64,000 nt of DNA, taken from positions 160,792 through 224,791 of the forward strand of contig WGMM01000033.1 of NCBI GenBank assembly GCA_016125085.1, given 5' to 3'. Numbering within the stretch: position 1 is the first letter of the stretch; each line of letters begins with the position of its first letter. Shown in pieces: positions 17,392 to 25,224 of this stretch. The position numbers and the translations under genes are program-made. The notes under the pieces were generated by a model, which saw only the letters and a program-made list of their open reading frames with translations, did not search any database and was not told where the DNA came from. The DNA is from a bacterium (GTDB lineage Bacteria; Planctomycetota; Planctomycetia; Isosphaerales; Isosphaeraceae).

Positions 17392-18336
17392 ATGTCCGTC
17401 ACCGAAGTCCCGCTCCGGGTACATGGGGAATTCGTCGCCACGATGAGTCATCCATTCGCTGATTCGAAGGTCAACGACATCGTCACTTGCGACGCGCCGC
17501 TGGCGCCGTTGACCTGGTTGTCGCTGGGTGGCCCGGCCCAATACCTGGCCCGTCCGCGCCATGTCGATGATCTCAGTGAACTCATCCGGATCGCGAACGC
17601 AAATGCCATCCCCTGGCGTGTTCTCGCAGGCGGGTTCAACGTTCTGGTTCGAGATCAGGGCGTGAACGGCCTGGTGATTCACCTGGTGAGCCCGGCGTTC
17701 TCTGACCTCGAAATTCAGGATAAGTCAGTTCATGTGGGGTCCGCTGTTCCACTTACGGCCTTGATTTCACAGACTGCGCGTGCAGGTCTTTCTGGCCTGG
17801 AACAGCTCACGGGCGTGCCTGGAACCGTCGGCGGAGCGGTGAAAAGCTCGGCTGCGACTCGCGTCGTGACCCTTGAGCCGTTGATTCGGCGTTTGACGCT
17901 GATGGACGCTGATACCGATGTCGTGACGATGGAACGTCAGGACCTCGCACCTGGACAATCCTGGGCGGATCTTGTCGAAGGGGACGTGATTCTTGATCTG
18001 GATCTGGAGCTGACGCCGGACAACCCCGAATCGGTCGTCAAGCGGATGCGAAATGTCTGGATCCTGAAAAAAGAGCACCAGCCCTATGGCCATCAGGCAT
18101 CAGCCTGCATTTTCCGTGATCCCAAACCAGATCGCACGGCAGAATCCCTGATCGAACAGGCAGGGCTTAAAGGCTCACGAATCGGTGGTGCGGAAGTCTC
18201 GGTGCGCAACGCCAATTACATAGTCGTCGAACCTAACTGTCAGCCTGGTGACGTTTTGCGATTGATCGACCTCATCCGGGGAGAAGTCGAACGGCAATTC
18301 CGGGTCGAGTTGGCCCTGCGGCTGGAGGTTTGGTAA
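17392..18336 (+). CDS. murB: UDP-N-acetylenolpyruvoylglucosamine reductase MurB
   Basis: 314 residues. FAD-binding PCMH domain: WRVLAGGFNVLV, LEQLTGVPGTVGGAV (residues 137-150), then the MurB C-terminal domain with SACIFRDP (237-244) and GSRIGGAEVSVRNANYIV. It reduces enolpyruvyl-UDP-GlcNAc to UDP-MurNAc with NADPH in the cytoplasm, the second step of peptidoglycan precursor synthesis. The catalytic serine seen in E. coli (in GSxFKNP) is Cys239 here; Cys at this position is known in some MurB lineages. The usual Asn-Ala-Gly after the GTVGGA motif is replaced by KSSAAT. It is followed after 113 bp by an FtsQ-like gene. Confidence 0.93.
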   Translation: MSVTEVPLRVHGEFVATMSHPFADSKVNDIVTCDAPLAPLTWLSLGGPAQYLARPRHVDDLSELIRIANANAIPWRVLAGGFNVLVRDQGVNGLVIHLVSPAFSDLEIQDKSVHVGSAVPLTALISQTARAGLSGLEQLTGVPGTVGGAVKSSAATRVVTLEPLIRRLTLMDADTDVVTMERQDLAPGQSWADLVEGDVILDLDLELTPDNPESVVKRMRNVWILKKEHQPYGHQASACIFRDPKPDRTAESLIEQAGLKGSRIGGAEVSVRNANYIVVEPNCQPGDVLRLIDLIRGEVERQFRVELALRLEVW

Positions 18337-18449
18337 CGGCCCGATTTTGCCGATACTATCTGTGGCGTTCGAGTTCGTCCTGCTCTCAGCGACGGTCGGG
18401 CGTCCAACCTGAACCGAATGGATCTCGAGTGCAGGAAGACATTTAAGGC

Positions 18450-19451
18450 ATGTCGCGCGGCGATACCGCAAGTTCATCCGCTGCAGGTCAGGCGACCGTT
18501 GCCACACGGCGCGAATCTTCGCCTGTGCGCGGGGGGGCTGCGCGTGCCGGTCAGAGCGAGCATTTGCTTTCGCGGCGCAAGTTCGGACCACAGTGGGCAG
18601 GGGCTCTGGCTGGGGGAGTGCTCGTCGCTACCGGCGTTTATCACGGTTTATCTTCGATCGAATCGTGGGTGCGTCGTCGCTCTCCTTTTCCGGTCGTAGC
18701 CGAGAACGTAGGTATTCACCCGGACCCGCCTGCCTGGTTAGTCGGTGCTCGCGAGAAGGTCTTGTCTTTCGTTCCGGAATTGACTCGGGCGGACAACCCG
18801 GCAAGCCTTCTGACTCTCGATCCCGCTGAGATCTCCCGTCGTTTGCGGATGAAGATGCCATGGATCGAGTCGGTCGATAAAGTCGTGTTGCGGCATCCGG
18901 GAAGTGTCGATCTGTATCTCAAGTTTCGTCGGCCTGTCATGGCATTGTCATTGCTTGACCGGTCAACGTATCTACTGGATCACGAAGGCGTAATTCTGCC
19001 GGAAGCCGATGTTTCGAAACCTTTTCTGGAATCGTTACTCAGATTCAACTATCCCGATTCTCTCGTGCAGCAAGTGGTCAAAAGAGGCGGAAAGGCTCCG
19101 GCGGACGTTCCGGTCGGGCAAATCTGGGAAGACGAACGGATCGGCGAATGTTTGCGTCTGGCACGGTTTCTGATCGAGAAAAGTCAACGAAACGAATCGG
19201 ATAAACCTCTCTTCTGGTTCATTGACGGCGTCTCGTTTCCGGACCGTCTGATCGTGAGAACATTCGACGGACTCTGGATCGCCTGGGGGCGGCCGCCTGG
19301 GCAGGAACGTCCCGGCGAACCTGACGCCGCTACGAAGTGGCGGTTTCTGACGACATGGCTGGAAGAAAATCGCACGGAGCCGACGGCCAAACTCAAGCAG
19401 TCATTTCTTGTCTTCGAGAAAGATCGGGCGGTGCTGAGCCGGGGAAGCTGA
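18450..19451 (+). CDS. FtsQ/DivIB-like cell-division protein
   Basis: 333 residues with one membrane helix near 47-67, preceded by a Ser/Arg-rich cytoplasmic tail. The outer part follows the FtsQ pattern: a POTRA-like segment (LLTLDPAEISRRLRMKMPWIESVDKV), then VVLRHPGSVDLYLKFRRPVMAL and YLLDHEGVILPEA. In other bacteria FtsQ links FtsB/FtsL in the divisome at the inner membrane. Its place directly after murB matches the classical dcw gene order (murB ... ftsQ). No ftsA or ftsZ follows; the next gene faces the other way. Assignment rests on topology, motif pattern and gene order. Confidence 0.7.
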   Translation: MSRGDTASSSAAGQATVATRRESSPVRGGAARAGQSEHLLSRRKFGPQWAGALAGGVLVATGVYHGLSSIESWVRRRSPFPVVAENVGIHPDPPAWLVGAREKVLSFVPELTRADNPASLLTLDPAEISRRLRMKMPWIESVDKVVLRHPGSVDLYLKFRRPVMALSLLDRSTYLLDHEGVILPEADVSKPFLESLLRFNYPDSLVQQVVKRGGKAPADVPVGQIWEDERIGECLRLARFLIEKSQRNESDKPLFWFIDGVSFPDRLIVRTFDGLWIAWGRPPGQERPGEPDAATKWRFLTTWLEENRTEPTAKLKQSFLVFEKDRAVLSRGS

Positions 19452-19521
19452 TATTCCTCATGCCATGAAATTGGACAGAGGATCGCCTGAAAGCGACTTC
19501 GGATGTGTCCAGGCCTTCCCC

Positions 19522-21102
19522 TTAGAGCTTTTCGTACTGCTCGGCTCCTGGGGGGCGTTTCAGTTCTTTCGCTCTTTTCGCATGAAAGGCCGCCTGCGTC
19601 GAATTGCCCTGGCGTTCGTAGATCTGGCTGAGCGAGTTATGGATATTCCATTCCTTAGGGAATTTGGGAAGGGAAAGTTCCAGGAGGACTCGCGCTTCTT
19701 CGATCTTGCCCATGCGAGCGAGGACCTGGGCCTTGGTTTCCTGTACGCCGATATCGTTCGAAGATAATTTCAGAGCTCTGTCGCAAAGTTCCAGCGCTTT
19801 ATCTAAATTCCGAGGTGGAAATCGATAGTACATGGCTGCAAGATTGTTGAGCGCGACGACATTGTCCGGATTTCGTTCCAGGATTTTTTCGTACAGTTTT
19901 CGAGCTTCGGGCCATTTCTGATTGGAATGGCAAAGGACACTCGCCTTCATCAAAAATTCGATGTCCAGATCTTGCGATTCCAGCCGATTCTGCACCCACA
20001 GTCGCACGGGATCGATCACGGAAAGGTTTTGGGTTGCCCACAAAGTCACGGCGATATCCGACCAGGATTTCGCGAATTCTTTCCTGTTCAGGATCCTGGC
20101 GAGCAGGGGGCTGAAGATCTCTTTTCGCGGCGATTTTCGGGAGATTTCCGCCAGTACTTCCAGTTCTTCGATCCGTTCACGAATTTGCGTTTTCTGCGCT
20201 TCAGTGGGGGAGGGAAGCAAGCGGATTTCGTCGAAGTAGTCGGCTTGCCGCCCCATGATCGTCAGCAATGCCGCGAGCTGGAGATATTCGTCGTCCGTAG
20301 GCTTGTCGAGCCGATCCGAACTTTTCCGGAAGATGTTCGTCTTGAGCTTCTCGAACGTTTCGGCGGCTGAGGCACGAATTCGGGAGGGTTGTTCATCGAT
20401 TGCCCTGATCCATTGAGACCAGAGCAGGTCGGTCGCTACTCCAGGATCATCTGCGGCAAGCGGAGTCAGCAGCTCTTGAAACTTGTCCGGCTGGTTGAAA
20501 GTTCTCGCTCGGCTTGCGAGCACGAACCGGGCTTTTTTCTCCTGATCGTTCTTCAACGGGCCCGCAAGGCTTTGCTCGAATTTCGTGACGGCCAGTGCGA
20601 TATGCTTCGCTGTACGCGGCTCGAATTCGATCAGCTTTTCGGCATAGCGAAAGCGATACTCGGCCAATTTCGCCGCAGGCTGGACAGACTCCCAGGCCGC
20701 AAGTGAGCGGAGAGCGTATCCTTCCTGGTCCTTCGCACGGTAGGCATCGTAAAGTCGAAAATAATCCTCGATCTCGAAAGGCCTTCGCAGGATCAGTCTT
20801 CTTCCTGTCAGCAGTGCTTCCGACGGATTTTTCGAAGCGTCGATTTCGGCCCATTCGGCGGACAGTTCGTCATCCGCACGCTTTCGGCTTTCGGTTTCGC
20901 CCGATGCTGTCGCTGCCACTAGCCAGAAAAACAGCAAAGCTGGCGTAGAGAATGTCAGCCACATCAGGATCGATATTGCAATACCCGGCAAAGTCAAAGG
21001 AATTCCGTCTTCTGGCGAAGAGTTCATCACTTTGCGAATTTCATCGATCAGTTTTCGCGAGCCAGTGGCGGAGGGCTGGCGATTCGAACCTTCGTACGAC
21101 AT
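19522..21102 (-). CDS. Membrane-anchored TPR protein
   Basis: 526 residues. A hydrophobic segment (LPGIAISILMWLTFSTPALLF) near residues 38-60 anchors it; the rest is mostly helical with clear tetratricopeptide units in the C-terminal third (WPEARKLYEKILERNPDNVVALNNLA, LDKALELCDRALKLSSNDIGVQETKA, IEEARVLLELSLPKFPKEWNIHNSL). The C-terminus RPPGAEQYEKL matches the end of the upstream paralogue (RPPGTEAFANLP), as does the overall plan. A TATAAT-like box lies about 63 bp upstream. It likely mediates protein-protein contacts at the membrane; the partner is unknown. Confidence 0.85.
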   Translation of the reverse strand: MSYEGSNRQPSATGSRKLIDEIRKVMNSSPEDGIPLTLPGIAISILMWLTFSTPALLFFWLVAATASGETESRKRADDELSAEWAEIDASKNPSEALLTGRRLILRRPFEIEDYFRLYDAYRAKDQEGYALRSLAAWESVQPAAKLAEYRFRYAEKLIEFEPRTAKHIALAVTKFEQSLAGPLKNDQEKKARFVLASRARTFNQPDKFQELLTPLAADDPGVATDLLWSQWIRAIDEQPSRIRASAAETFEKLKTNIFRKSSDRLDKPTDDEYLQLAALLTIMGRQADYFDEIRLLPSPTEAQKTQIRERIEELEVLAEISRKSPRKEIFSPLLARILNRKEFAKSWSDIAVTLWATQNLSVIDPVRLWVQNRLESQDLDIEFLMKASVLCHSNQKWPEARKLYEKILERNPDNVVALNNLAAMYYRFPPRNLDKALELCDRALKLSSNDIGVQETKAQVLARMGKIEEARVLLELSLPKFPKEWNIHNSLSQIYERQGNSTQAAFHAKRAKELKRPPGAEQYEKL

Positions 21103-21164
21103 CGACTTCGATCCGAATTCAGGCGTGCTGGTTCTGGTGAAGATTCAAGATTTGATTAAGTTAC

Positions 21165-21193
21165 ATTATAGCGAAGGATGCGACGAAAACGAA
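21165..21193 (-). promoter_or_regulatory. Putative sigma-70 promoter upstream of TPR gene
   Basis: On the reverse strand a perfect TATAAT (21165-21170) is preceded at 17 bp by TTCGTT (21188-21193), a weak -35 match. It would give a leader of roughly 55 bases for the TPR gene starting at 21102. Confidence 0.4.
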
Positions 21194-21381
21194 CCGGTGA
21201 AGGCGACGTTTCCCGCTATTTGGTGGTCTCGATCAAGCCACGAACGATCACGGATCTACGACGTCTTCGAATACTACCGAAGAAGAGGCTTCCGGAACAC
21301 TTCGAGCGGATCGCCGATCGCATTCGCGATACCTGAATCGCCACGCATTCGCGGCCCGGATCCATTCTTACCGGGAACCGA

Positions 21382-22947
21382 TCATGGGAGATTCGCGAAG
21401 GCCTCGGTACCGGGCGGGCGTTCGAGTTCGGCCAGAACGCGACGATGCCCCTCTGCGACAACTTCATCCCTGGTCCGTTCGTACAACTGGACTAGCGTAT
21501 TCCGCAAATTCCAGTCTTTCGGATAATGGGCGATACATTTTTCGAGTACATCGATCGCCTCCTGGTATTTGCCCATTCGAGCAAGAACTTGCCCCCGGGT
21601 TTCCAGGATTGCGACGTTCCCGGGCGATCCTTTCAACGCATTATCCGTCAAGGCAATCGCTTTTGCGTAATCGAACGGCCTGGTCTTGTAAAGCGTTTCG
21701 GCAAGGTTGTTTTCGGCGACGAAATCGCCGGGCGATTTCTCGAGAATTCGTGTGTAGATCCTGCGAGCATCGTCCCACCTGGATAAACGGCGGCAAATGT
21801 CGCCGGCGAAATGCATTTGGGCAACATCCGCCTGATCACTCGCCAGATACTCGTTTACCCACTTCGCGATAGGGGCGTCCGAACCAGGCGGCAAACTTGC
21901 CCAAACGGTGATCGCCTGTTGAAGGGCATTCACGTCGCCGGGGGCTTCTGCGAGCTTTCCCAGGAGGATCTGGGCAACGAGAGCGGCTTCCGGATTTTTC
22001 TTCTTGAACTCCGCGTTCAGGCGGTATTCCTGCAACTCGGCTTTGGCGCGGTCCCGTTCCGCCGGGCTCAAGACGATCAACTCGCGAATGACATCGAAAA
22101 ACTCCTGATCACGCCCCAGAATCACGAGAAGCATCTCGATATCTGCCAGCTCCTGGGGGGTCGGATTGACCAGCCTGAACTTTTTGCGCTGGGAAACCTG
22201 GCGCATCAGTTCGTCGAAGATTCGTTTCGCCTCGGATCTTGCGGCAGTCGTGTCACCGTCGATGTCTTTGATCCACCGAATCCAGGCCAGTTCGACGGCG
22301 ATATCTACGGATTCGTTCTCGAGCGGTTTGAGCAAATCGATCGCCCGGTCATAGTCCGCACTGGCGTAGGCCTGACTGGCGAGCAATCGACGAGCCAGGA
22401 AATCCTCTTTTCGTGGCAAACCGCCGGCAAGAGCCTGCCGGATCAGATTCACGGCATCGCTCAACTTTTCGGGATCGGCAGGGGCGAGCTGCATGAGACG
22501 TTCCGCGAATTTCAGGCGGAAAATCGGCAATTCCGATGCCGGTTTCGATCGCTCGAAACTATTGAGGAACGCGATCGCTTCCGCCTGATCGCCGAGGGCG
22601 ATCAGGGTATCGAAATAAGCCATGAAATCAGGGATTTCGAATCTTCGAGAAGCGATGAGCCGTCGCGCGATCAGATACGAATCCTTCCACTTTCCATCGG
22701 CGATGACTTCTGGCCAGAGGCTACGAAGATTATCGTTCGTCGAACGTTGACGTTCATTGAGACGCGCTATCGTTGTGATGCAAGTCAGAACACCGAAGAC
22801 CGCTGGAATCGATAGAACGAACCAGAACATCAACCTCTTGTAACTGAAGTTGGTAATGGACTTTTTCGATGAGTTATTCCGCTCGGCAGGCGAAGTGCTG
22901 ACGGCATATCGTCTCGACTTCGTGCGACGCGACCCGGATTCGGACAT
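21382..22947 (-). CDS. Membrane-anchored TPR protein (paralogue)
   Basis: 521 residues. A membrane helix (MFWFVLSIPAVFGVLTCITTI) at about 40-60 follows a basic Ser/Arg-rich tail. The remainder is helical with TPR motifs at the C-terminus (RWDDARRIYTRILEKSPGDFVAENNLA, YAKAIALTDNALKGSPGNVAILETRG, YQEAIDVLEKCIAHYPKDWNLRNTL). Phrases shared with the 19522-21102 protein (QVLARMGK, NLA(E/A), RPPG.E near the end) show the two arose by duplication. A 279-bp spacer separates them, so they may be transcribed separately. No enzymatic domain seen. Confidence 0.85.
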   Translation of the reverse strand: MSESGSRRTKSRRYAVSTSPAERNNSSKKSITNFSYKRLMFWFVLSIPAVFGVLTCITTIARLNERQRSTNDNLRSLWPEVIADGKWKDSYLIARRLIASRRFEIPDFMAYFDTLIALGDQAEAIAFLNSFERSKPASELPIFRLKFAERLMQLAPADPEKLSDAVNLIRQALAGGLPRKEDFLARRLLASQAYASADYDRAIDLLKPLENESVDIAVELAWIRWIKDIDGDTTAARSEAKRIFDELMRQVSQRKKFRLVNPTPQELADIEMLLVILGRDQEFFDVIRELIVLSPAERDRAKAELQEYRLNAEFKKKNPEAALVAQILLGKLAEAPGDVNALQQAITVWASLPPGSDAPIAKWVNEYLASDQADVAQMHFAGDICRRLSRWDDARRIYTRILEKSPGDFVAENNLAETLYKTRPFDYAKAIALTDNALKGSPGNVAILETRGQVLARMGKYQEAIDVLEKCIAHYPKDWNLRNTLVQLYERTRDEVVAEGHRRVLAELERPPGTEAFANLP

Positions 22948-23291
22948 TCCGCAACACTCCAGAACCGACAGAGCCAGTACCTCAGGATCGATCGCCCATG
23001 AACCCCGCGATCGTTCGTATTCGATAACAACTACTTCAACGATAACCTCTCACGCGGAATTTCGCCAGTCTGCGCCTCTTGGTCACAACTGCGCCTTGTG
23101 ATCACAACTGAGGCCGAAGATCTGAAGGGTGCTCCTGAAAATCAAAAGCATATTCAGAGATGTGGGATTCCTGATTATCGAAGTCCACAACCATTTCGTA
23201 TCGACACCGGCACGAACGATCGCCAATAAAGCGACCCTGCATCACAGTCGACTTGCGATTTTCAGGAGAAATATCACGGTAAGAATTGAGA
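22948..23291. other. Gene-free spacer
   Basis: No convincing reading frame. It should hold the promoter of the TPR gene starting at 22947 near its left end; I see no clear -35/-10 pair. It ends at the terminator of the PEP-CTERM gene. Confidence 0.5.
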
Positions 23292-23315
23292 AAGCCTGGT
23301 GCGAACACCAGGCTT
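23292..23315 (-). terminator. Rho-independent-type terminator hairpin
   Basis: Perfect 10-bp stem AAGCCTGGTG / CACCAGGCTT with a four-base loop, 44 bp past the stop of the PEP-CTERM gene 23359-23961. On the reverse strand it is followed by TCTCAATTCTT, a weak T tract. Confidence 0.7.
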
Positions 23316-23358
23316 GATCAATTACGGGTGCAGTTCGGAATTCCGGATTGCGCCTGAT

Positions 23359-23961
23359 TCAGATCGTGGCACGTCGGCGTCGGCGAGCGACGAAACCGGT
23401 TACGAGCGTCGCGATGGCGCCGAGCACGTAAGTAGAGGGCTCAGGTACGTTGACAGCGGGCGTGTTGAGGGTATAAGCGGCAGAGATCGAGTCTCCGCTC
23501 AGGTTAATGCTGATGCGAACGCTCGTATCGGTTGCGTTGAAACCGGAAAGCGTGCCAGACGGTGTGAACATACCCCTCAGATACACGTCGAGAAAGTTGG
23601 TCGACTGATTGACGACCTGGTTCTGGGCCGTATTCGAAGCGACGAACGTTCCGAACGAAGCGTTCGTGATCGAGAATCCGCCCATCGTGGCTGGGCTTGT
23701 GATGTCGAGTACACCTGTAACCGCTGGTGGATTCGGACCATCCCAGAAAGTTCCGGTGGTAATTCCGGCATAGTCGCCGGTCCCCGTCGTAGTCGTCAGA
23801 TAGCTCGTGAACGTAAAGATTGTGGAATCGAGGAGGCTCGTTCCGTTTTTCGTCGCATTCAAGCCAGTGAACGCGAAGCTTCCGTTCAAGTCCGCCGCAT
23901 TCGTCCTAACTCCGCTCAACATCAAAAGACTGACGATAGCAATGGCGATACGCGTTTTCAC
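23359..23961 (-). CDS. PEP-CTERM exported protein (paralogue 1 of a pair)
   Basis: 200 residues from a GTG start at 23961, supported by an AGGAG seven bases upstream. A signal peptide (IAIAIVSLLMLSGVRTNA) ends near residue 22. The mature protein is rich in Thr, Ser, Gly and Asn: LNGSFAFTGLNATKNG, GITTGTFWDGPNPPAVTG, GGFSITNASFGTFVASN. The tail is VPEPSTYVLGAIAT, a hydrophobic helix and RRRRR. About two-thirds of positions match the protein at 24277-24882, including the whole domain order, so this is a recent tandem duplicate. Probable surface or matrix protein; function unknown. Confidence 0.88.
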   Translation of the reverse strand: MKTRIAIAIVSLLMLSGVRTNAADLNGSFAFTGLNATKNGTSLLDSTIFTFTSYLTTTTGTGDYAGITTGTFWDGPNPPAVTGVLDITSPATMGGFSITNASFGTFVASNTAQNQVVNQSTNFLDVYLRGMFTPSGTLSGFNATDTSVRISINLSGDSISAAYTLNTPAVNVPEPSTYVLGAIATLVTGFVARRRRRATI

Positions 23962-24216
23962 TTGCGGCTCCTGGTCGTGATCGAGGAAGCAATCGTTAGG
24001 AATTCAGCCTGTACGTTCGGCCTCCGATGTCGCCATCGGTTCTTCAAGTGTCATCGGATTCGGAGGTTATGAACTTAAATACTGTCAGGGATTTTTTTCT
24101 AAAGTTCCGATTTCGGAATCGTGACCCTGCAACGGTGCTATAGGGGAAGCGGAATTTTGTCGGGCTTCTCAGAGTGACTTTTCTGAGGAAGGGACTTTTG
24201 ACGAACCCCAAAAAGA
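23962..24216. other. Spacer between PEP-CTERM paralogues
   Basis: No gene. It carries the Shine-Dalgarno AGGAG of the downstream GTG-started gene at its left end and an AT-rich stretch around 24070-24110 that may be its promoter. Confidence 0.45.
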
Positions 24217-24242
24217 AAGGTCGAGGCATATGCCTCGACCTT
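24217..24242 (-). terminator. Strong rho-independent terminator
   Basis: A 26-bp perfect palindrome AAGGTCGAGGCA / TGCCTCGACCTT around a central TA. On the reverse strand it is followed by TCTTTTTGGGG. It lies 35 bp past the stop of the gene 24277-24882. Confidence 0.85.
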
Positions 24243-24276
24243 CGGAATGATTCGCAAACGGGTGGCGAAAGCGATC

Positions 24277-24882
24277 TCAGGACGTCGCTTGTACTTTACG
24301 CCGACGACGACGAGCACAAGCACCAAGAACCAGCGTCGAAACCATGCCAAGGGCATAGGTCGAAGGTTCAGGAACATTCGTGGGTGAGGTCAGCGTAAAG
24401 GCGGCAGAAACGGATGAACCGCTCAGGTTGATGCTCACGCGGACATCGGCCGGAGTGGGGCTGAAACCGCTGAGTGATCCAGCAGGGGTGAACATTCCGA
24501 CGAGCTGAACGTCCATAAAGTTCGTCGTCTGGGACAGGATCATGTTGAAGGCCGAGTTGCTGGCCACGAAGGTTCCGAATGACGGATTCGTGATCGAGAA
24601 ACCTGCCATGGTCGCCGGACTGGTGACGTCCAGCACGCCAGTGACCGCCGGCGGATTCGGGCCGTTGAAGAAGGTGCCGGTCGTCACGCCAGAGAAATCG
24701 CCTGCGCCGTTGCTGGTCACAAGGTAATTCGTGAACGTGAAGATCGTCGTGTTGCTGAGGTTCGTACCGTTCTTCGTGGCGTTGAGGCCAGTGAAGCCGA
24801 AAGAGCCGTTCAAACCAGCGGCACTCGCCGTGGTCGAGGCAGCGATCAGCAGGGCCAGCGAAAACAAAATCCGTGATTTCAA
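24277..24882 (-). CDS. PEP-CTERM exported protein (paralogue 2 of a pair)
   Basis: 201 residues from a TTG start at 24882, supported by AGGAG seven bases upstream at the same distance as in its GTG-started paralogue. A signal peptide (ILFSLALLIAASTTASAA) precedes a mature region that aligns throughout with 23359-23961 (LNGSFGFTGLNATKNG, GVTTGTFFNGPNPPAVTG, AGFSITNPSFGTFVASN). The tail is VPEPSTYALGMVS, a hydrophobic stretch and ARRRRRK. An own terminator separates the two genes, so each is its own transcription unit. A weak start codon would keep expression low or tied to growth state, which is inference. Confidence 0.88.
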   Translation of the reverse strand: MKSRILFSLALLIAASTTASAAGLNGSFGFTGLNATKNGTNLSNTTIFTFTNYLVTSNGAGDFSGVTTGTFFNGPNPPAVTGVLDVTSPATMAGFSITNPSFGTFVASNSAFNMILSQTTNFMDVQLVGMFTPAGSLSGFSPTPADVRVSINLSGSSVSAAFTLTSPTNVPEPSTYALGMVSTLVLGACARRRRRKVQATS

Positions 24883-25135
24883 GTGTCGCTCCTGACGAGA
24901 TGCAGAATTCGGACGAGGTCAGTCGAGAGGCCCAATGAGCCATCTAGAACTACGCATAAGATTCTTTATAAAGTGACACCACAATGTTGTCAACGAAAAG
25001 ATTCGGATTTCTTCAAGATCTCGCGGCAATCTGCCGAAGCTGTCTGCAAAAGTCTTGCTTCGTAACGATTCGTTCGGAAACGCTCACGCATCAGTGAAAA
25101 CGGCTTGCGGAGAGAATCGATGTGCCCCAAAAGCG
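24883..25135. other. Spacer upstream of PEP-CTERM paralogue 2
   Basis: No gene seen. It includes AGGAG before the TTG start and an AT-rich tract near 24960-24985 that could be its promoter. Confidence 0.45.
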
Positions 25136-25162
25136 AAGAGTTCCGGAAAATCCGGAACTCTT
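25136..25162 (-). terminator. Terminator hairpin after the oxidoreductase gene
   Basis: Perfect 12-bp stem AAGAGTTCCGGA / TCCGGAACTCTT with a three-base loop, followed on the reverse strand by CGCTTTTGGGG. It is 62 bp past the stop at 25225. Confidence 0.75.
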
Positions 25163-25224
25163 GTGGCTTCGATCGAACTCACGAAGGTCAGTTTCGACGG
25201 CTGTTTCGGAGTGCGAGGCTCGCT

